A stretch of 64,000 nucleotides of DNA. Source: Shimia sp. R9_2 (lineage in GTDB: Bacteria; Pseudomonadota; Alphaproteobacteria; Rhodobacterales; Rhodobacteraceae). Within the stretch, counting starts at the first letter, position 1. Every line of letters begins with the position of its first letter. Made by a program: the position numbers and the translations under genes. The notes under the pieces are model-generated. The model had not been told where the DNA came from, made no database searches, and worked only from the letters and a program-made list of their open reading frames with translations. The DNA lies in NCBI RefSeq assembly GCF_017743735.1, contig NZ_JAGHRO010000001.1, positions 372,001 through 436,000 of the forward strand. Direction: 5' to 3'. Positions 59,297-64,000 of the stretch are shown here, one piece after another.

Positions 59297-62200
59297 ATGA
59301 CCAAATTTGATCAGAACTGGGTCAGAGCCGAAGAAGCCAAACGCAAGTGGATGGCGGAGAACGGCCTCTATTCCGAAGAAGAAGAGCACTCCTCCTGTGG
59401 TGTGGGTCTTGTGGTTTCCATTGACGGCAAACCAAGCCGTCAGGTTGTGGAAGCGGGCATCACCGCATTGAAAGCGATCTGGCACCGTGGTGCGGTGGAC
59501 GCGGACGGCAAGACCGGCGATGGCGCGGGCATTCACGTGCAGATCCCTGTGCCATTCTTCTATGACCAGATTGAACGCACCGGTCATGAGCCCAACAAAG
59601 ATGAGCTGATCGCGGTTGGTCAGGTCTTCCTGCCACGGACGGATTTCGGCGCACAGGAGCACTGCCGGACCATCGTGGAAACCGAAGTTCTGAAAATGGG
59701 CTATCGCATCTATGGCTGGCGCCATGTGCCGGTGGATGTGAGCTGTCTTGGTGAAAAAGCCAACGCGACCCGTCCGGAGATTGAGCAGATCCTGATCTCC
59801 AACTCCAAGGGTGTGGACGAAGACACCTTTGAGCGTGAGCTCTATGTGATCCGTCGCCGCATCGAGAAGGCGGCGCTGGCGGCCAATATCGGTGAGCTTT
59901 ACATTGCATCGCTGTCCTGCCGCTCGATCATCTACAAAGGCATGATGCTAGCGGAGCAGGTTGCGGTGTTCTACCCCGACCTGATGGATGAGCGCTTTGA
60001 AAGTGCCTTTGCGCTCTATCACCAGCGCTATTCCACCAATACCTTCCCGCAATGGTGGCTTGCACAGCCGTTCCGCATGCTGGCGCACAATGGTGAGATC
60101 AACACGCTGAAAGGCAACCTGAACTGGATGAAGAGCCATGAGATCCGCATGGCGTCTGACAGCTTTGGCGACTATGCCGAAGACATCAAACCGATTGTGC
60201 CGGGTGGGGCGTCTGACTCCGCCGCGCTGGACGGCGTGTTTGAAGTTCTGGTGCGTGCGGGCCGTTCCGCGCCAATGGCAAAAACCATGCTGGTGCCGGA
60301 AAGCTGGTCCAAGCAGGCGGTTGAGCTGCCGCAGGCGTGGCGCGACATGTATTCCTACTGCAACTCTGTGATGGAGCCATGGGATGGCCCTGCCGCGCTG
60401 GCGATGACAGACGGCCGCTGGGTCTGTGCGGGTCTGGACCGTAACGGCCTGCGCCCGATGCGCTATGTTGTGACCGGTGATGGCCTGCTGATTTCCGGCT
60501 CTGAGGCCGGCATGGTGCCGATTGATGAATCCAATGTGGTGGAAAAAGGCGCGCTTGGTCCGGGCCAGCTTCTGGCTGTGGATATGAAAGAGGGCAAGCT
60601 CTACCACGACACGGAGATCAAGGACAAACTGGCCAATGCCAAGCCTTATGGCGAATGGGTTGGCAAGATCCGTGATCTGGCAGGTGAGCTGGATGCGGTG
60701 ACGGAAACCGCGACTTTCACCGGCGAAGAGCTGCGTGCGCGTCAGATCGCGGCGGGCTTCTCTATGGAAGAGATCGAGCAGATCCTTGCGCCGATGGCTG
60801 AGGATGGCAAAGAGGCGCTGGCCTCGATGGGCGATGACACTCCGTCTGCGGTTCTGTCCAACATGTACCGTCCGCTGAGCCATTTCTTCCGTCAGAACTT
60901 CTCTCAGGTGACCAACCCTCCGATCGACAGCCTGCGCGAATATCGCGTGATGTCGCTGAAGACCCGGTTTGGCAATCTGAAGAACGTGCTGGATGAGGAC
61001 GGCAGCCAGACCGAAATCGCTGTTCTGGACAGCCCGTTTGTGGCCAACGCACAGTTCGCGCGGTTGCTTGAGGCGTTTGATGACACGGTGGTGCGTATCG
61101 ACTGTACCTTTGCGGCGGGCGCGGATTCCCGTGCGCTGCAGGTGGGTCTTGAGCGCATTCGCGCCGAGGCCGAAGACGCCGTGCGTTCCGGCGCGGGCCA
61201 CATTGTGCTGTCTGATGAGGCGCAGGGTGCTGACAAGGTCGCGATGCCGATGATTTTGGCCACCAGCGCGGTGCACAGCCATCTGACCCGCAAAGGTCTG
61301 CGGACCTTCTGCTCGCTGAACGTGCGTTCGGCGGAATGTATCGACCCGCATTATTTTGCGGTGCTGATCGGCGCAGGTGCGACGGTGGTGAACGCTTACT
61401 TGGCAGAAGACACGCTGGCGGATCGCATTGAGCGCGGTCTGGCGGATGGCACGCTGACCGAGAACGTCGCGCGCTATCGTGAGGCGATTGACCAAGGGCT
61501 TCTGAAGATCATGGCGAAGATGGGGATCTCTGTGATTTCCTCCTATCGCGGTGGTCTGAATTTTGAGGCGGTGGGTTTGTCCCGTGCCATGTGTGCGGAA
61601 TACTTCCCCGGCATGACCAGCCGGATTTCCGGCATCGGTGTGAGCGGCATTCAGAAGAAGATCGAAGAGGTGCACGCCAAGGGCTTCCTGTCGGGCACGG
61701 ATGTGCTGCCGATTGGCGGCTTCTACAAGGCGCGGAAATCTGGTGAGACCCATGCCTGGGGCGCGCAGACAATGCATATGATGCAGGCGGCGTGTAACCG
61801 TGCGTCTTACCAGCTGTGGAAACAGTATTCCGCGAAGATGCAGGCGAACCCGCCGATCCATCTGCGCGATCTGCTGGACATCAAGGCGATCGGCAAGCCT
61901 GTGCCGCTTGAGGAAGTGGAAAGCATCACCGCGATCCGTAAGCGCTTTGTGACGCCGGGCATGTCGCTGGGGGCGCTGAGCCCTGAGGCGCATAAGACGC
62001 TGAACGTGGCGATGAACCGGATTGGCGCGAAGTCTGACTCCGGTGAGGGCGGCGAAGATCCGGCGCATTTTGTGCCAGAGCCAAATGGCGACAACCCCTC
62101 TGCGAAGATCAAACAGGTGGCGTCGGGCCGGTTTGGTGTGACCGCGGAGTATCTGAACCAGTGTGAAGAGCTGGAGATCAAAGTGGCGCAGGGTGCAAAG

Positions 62201-63835
62201 CCCGGTGAAGGCGGCCAGCTGCCGGGGATGAAGGTCACCGACCTGATCGCTCGTCTGCGCCACTCCACCAAAGGCGTGACGCTAATCTCCCCGCCGCCGC
62301 ACCACGATATCTACTCCATCGAGGATCTGGCGCAGCTGATCTATGACCTCAAGCAGATCAATCCGCGCTGTAAGGTGACGGTGAAGCTGGTGGCCTCTTC
62401 TGGTGTGGGCACGATTGCGGCCGGTGTGGCGAAGGCGAAGGCCGATATCATCCTGATCTCGGGTCACAATGGCGGGACCGGTGCAAGCCCGGCGACCTCG
62501 ATCAAACATGCAGGTCTGCCGTGGGAGATGGGTCTCACCGAGGCGCATCAGGTGCTGGCGATGAACAACCTGCGCGAGCGGGTCACGCTGCGGACTGATG
62601 GTGGTCTGCGCACGGGGCGTGACATCGTGATGGCGGCGATGATGGGCGCTGAAGAATATGGCATCGGCACCGCGGCGCTGATCGCGATGGGCTGCATCAT
62701 GGTGCGTCAGTGTCAATCCAACACCTGCCCGGTCGGGGTTTGTACACAGGACGAAAGCCTGCGTGCGAAATACACCGGTTCTGCAGACAAAGTGGTGAAT
62801 CTGATCACCTTCTATGCGCAGGAAGTGCGGGAAATCCTCGCCTCCATCGGGGCGCGCAGCCTCGATGAGGTGATTGGCCGTGCCGACCTTCTGGCGCAGG
62901 TGAGCCGTGGCTCTGCCCATCTGGATGATCTGGATCTCAACCCGCTCCTGATCACCGTCGATGGCGCGCATGACATCGTCTACAACCGCGACAAAGACCG
63001 CAACTACGTGCCTGACACGCTGGATGCGGAGATCGTGCGGGATGCGGCGCGCTTCCTTCAGGAAGGCGAGAAGATGCAGCTCTCCTATGCGGTGCAGAAC
63101 ACGCACCGGACGGTGGGCACACGCACCTCAAGCCACATCGTGCGCAACTTCGGCATGCGCAACACGCTGCAGGAAGACCATCTGACCGTGAAGCTCACCG
63201 GCTCTGCGGGGCAGTCTCTGGGCGCCTTTGCGGCACCGGGCCTGAAGATCGAAGTGTCCGGAGATGCCAATGACTATGTGGGCAAGGGCCTGTCGGGCGG
63301 CACCGTGGTGGTGCGCCCGCCCATGGCGAGCCCGCTGACAGCAGCCGAGAACACCATCATCGGCAACACCGTGCTTTATGGCGCCACCGACGGGCACCTG
63401 TTTGCCGCGGGCCGCGCAGGCGAGCGCTTTGCGGTGCGAAACTCCGGTGCAAAAGTGGTGGTCGAGGGCTGTGGCGCCTGTGGCTGTGAATACATGACCG
63501 GCGGCGTGGCCGTGATCCTTGGCGAGATTGGCGCAAACTTCGGCGCAGGCATGACCGGCGGCATGGCCTATCTCTATGATCCGGAAGGCAAAGCCGAGGA
63601 CGTCATGAACATGGAAACGCTGGTGACCTGTCCGGTGACGGTGCAGCACTGGGAAGATCAGCTGAAAGGCCTGATCGAGCGCCATGTGGCCGAAACCGGC
63701 AGCGCCAAGGCGCGTGACATCCTGCAACACTGGGATGTGGAAAAAGCCAACTTCCTGCAGGTCTGCCCGAAAGAAATGCTGGTACACATCCCGCACCCTC
63801 TGACGGTTGAGGAAACAGCGGTTCCGGCGGAATAA
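59297..63835 (+). CDS. gltB: Glutamate synthase large subunit GltB
   Basis: The 1512-residue subunit that makes two glutamates from glutamine and 2-oxoglutarate. The N-terminal glutamine amidotransferase domain begins at C34 (HSSCGVGLVV) after a propeptide of 33 residues that is normally removed. A central domain and the FMN-binding synthase domain (about 820-1200) follow; the cysteine cluster CIMVRQCQSNTCPVGVC near 1132-1148 binds the 3Fe-4S cluster. The C-terminal GXGXG beta-helix region (about 1260-1480) has GAGMTGGMAYLYD. Length is normal. Confidence 0.97.
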   Translation: MTKFDQNWVRAEEAKRKWMAENGLYSEEEEHSSCGVGLVVSIDGKPSRQVVEAGITALKAIWHRGAVDADGKTGDGAGIHVQIPVPFFYDQIERTGHEPNKDELIAVGQVFLPRTDFGAQEHCRTIVETEVLKMGYRIYGWRHVPVDVSCLGEKANATRPEIEQILISNSKGVDEDTFERELYVIRRRIEKAALAANIGELYIASLSCRSIIYKGMMLAEQVAVFYPDLMDERFESAFALYHQRYSTNTFPQWWLAQPFRMLAHNGEINTLKGNLNWMKSHEIRMASDSFGDYAEDIKPIVPGGASDSAALDGVFEVLVRAGRSAPMAKTMLVPESWSKQAVELPQAWRDMYSYCNSVMEPWDGPAALAMTDGRWVCAGLDRNGLRPMRYVVTGDGLLISGSEAGMVPIDESNVVEKGALGPGQLLAVDMKEGKLYHDTEIKDKLANAKPYGEWVGKIRDLAGELDAVTETATFTGEELRARQIAAGFSMEEIEQILAPMAEDGKEALASMGDDTPSAVLSNMYRPLSHFFRQNFSQVTNPPIDSLREYRVMSLKTRFGNLKNVLDEDGSQTEIAVLDSPFVANAQFARLLEAFDDTVVRIDCTFAAGADSRALQVGLERIRAEAEDAVRSGAGHIVLSDEAQGADKVAMPMILATSAVHSHLTRKGLRTFCSLNVRSAECIDPHYFAVLIGAGATVVNAYLAEDTLADRIERGLADGTLTENVARYREAIDQGLLKIMAKMGISVISSYRGGLNFEAVGLSRAMCAEYFPGMTSRISGIGVSGIQKKIEEVHAKGFLSGTDVLPIGGFYKARKSGETHAWGAQTMHMMQAACNRASYQLWKQYSAKMQANPPIHLRDLLDIKAIGKPVPLEEVESITAIRKRFVTPGMSLGALSPEAHKTLNVAMNRIGAKSDSGEGGEDPAHFVPEPNGDNPSAKIKQVASGRFGVTAEYLNQCEELEIKVAQGAKPGEGGQLPGMKVTDLIARLRHSTKGVTLISPPPHHDIYSIEDLAQLIYDLKQINPRCKVTVKLVASSGVGTIAAGVAKAKADIILISGHNGGTGASPATSIKHAGLPWEMGLTEAHQVLAMNNLRERVTLRTDGGLRTGRDIVMAAMMGAEEYGIGTAALIAMGCIMVRQCQSNTCPVGVCTQDESLRAKYTGSADKVVNLITFYAQEVREILASIGARSLDEVIGRADLLAQVSRGSAHLDDLDLNPLLITVDGAHDIVYNRDKDRNYVPDTLDAEIVRDAARFLQEGEKMQLSYAVQNTHRTVGTRTSSHIVRNFGMRNTLQEDHLTVKLTGSAGQSLGAFAAPGLKIEVSGDANDYVGKGLSGGTVVVRPPMASPLTAAENTIIGNTVLYGATDGHLFAAGRAGERFAVRNSGAKVVVEGCGACGCEYMTGGVAVILGEIGANFGAGMTGGMAYLYDPEGKAEDVMNMETLVTCPVTVQHWEDQLKGLIERHVAETGSAKARDILQHWDVEKANFLQVCPKEMLVHIPHPLTVEETAVPAE

Positions 63836-63858
63836 GGCCGGGATAGAGACGAAAAAAG

Positions 63859-63890
63859 ACCCCCGCTGGCGCTGGCTGGCGGGGGTTTTT
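63859..63890 (+). terminator. Rho-independent terminator of gltB
   Basis: ACCCCCGC (63859-63866) pairs with GCGGGGGT (63879-63886), followed by TTTTG and further T-runs. It starts 23 bp after the gltB stop. Confidence 0.88.
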
Positions 63891-64000
63891 GTTTTTTAGT
63901 GGCGGTGCGACTTGCTGGAGGCTGTTTGCGAGACCAAAGCGGTTATTAGCACTTGGAGCGGCTGGAGGCGGAAAAGAGCCCAACCTGCCCGAAGTCGCAG
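63891..64000. other. Window end: no feature seen
   Basis: The last 110 bp hold no convincing open frame or RNA gene. Confidence 0.5.

Noticed and set aside
59303-59320. Further copy of the GntR-type dyad
   Set aside because: AATTTGATCA at the gltB start is formed by codons for KFDQ and the dyad is broken on one side. A chance match.
59948-62263. 771-codon open frame on the minus strand
   Set aside because: It lies inside gltB, which has unmistakable domain content on the plus strand. The sequence is His/Arg-rich and matches no fold. It is a shadow of high-GC codon use.
1-64000. CRISPR array, insertion sequence, integrase, toxin-antitoxin or phage defence system
   Set aside because: None was seen. 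The only regular repeats are the short 11-bp arrays, which lack the unit size and spacers of CRISPR.

Overview
The window looks like a chromosomal segment of a marine alphaproteobacterium of the Rhodobacteraceae (Roseobacter group). Evidence is the fla1-type flagellar cluster with flaF and flbT behind the flagellin gene, a gltD-gltB order, Hint-domain export proteins, and twin polyamine-type ABC transporters. The genus cannot be fixed from the sequence alone. Codon use and base composition look uniform. I see no insertion sequence, prophage, CRISPR array or integrase.

Region 1 (1-15,600) is mostly housekeeping. It holds a truncated divergent gene at the left edge, rlmN, a small membrane protein, a LOG-family nucleotide hydrolase, a threonine/serine dehydratase-like enzyme, dapD and dapE (lysine/diaminopimelate synthesis), a DUF2064 protein, RNase R, a GST-like gene divergent from a WYL regulator, and an MltB-type transglycosylase. 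Two Hint-domain proteins on the minus strand lie between dapD and dapE. One has the full Hint catalytic residues; its neighbour has lost both.

Region 2 (15,600-29,000) is a polyamine transport and catabolism region. A minus-strand four-gene ABC transporter, a SpuC-like aminotransferase and a GntR/FCD regulator are followed by a plus-strand potFGHI-like transporter coupled to a PuuB-like FAD oxidase. Two close copies and one weaker copy of a near-palindrome approximating AATTTGATCAAATT flank the aminotransferase and regulator genes and are candidate operators.

Region 3 (29,000-54,900) is a flagellar cluster of about 31 genes in several units: fliK-flgD (minus), rod-binding protein-flgN-fliC-flaF-flbT-DUF1217 (plus), fliI (minus), flgBC-fliEQ-flgFGAH-fliL1 (plus), fliL2-orf208-motE-like-motA-orf774-SLT-flhA-fliR-flhB-fliJ-like (minus), and fliF-fliH-fliN-fliP (plus). 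A CtrA-like box lies between fliL2 and fliF. flgE, flgI, flgK, flgL, fliG, fliM and motB are not in the window. The least understood genes are those around motA. The large periplasmic TPR-type protein next to a MotE-like chaperone may be the local equivalent of rhizobial MotC.

Region 4 (54,900-64,000) holds a DMT transporter, tRNA-Pro(CGG), rpsT, uppP, and gltD and gltB for glutamate synthase. An 11-bp tandem repeat in the gltD-gltB gap matches, in inverted orientation, a repeat found downstream of the flagellar DUF1217 gene, 24 kb away.
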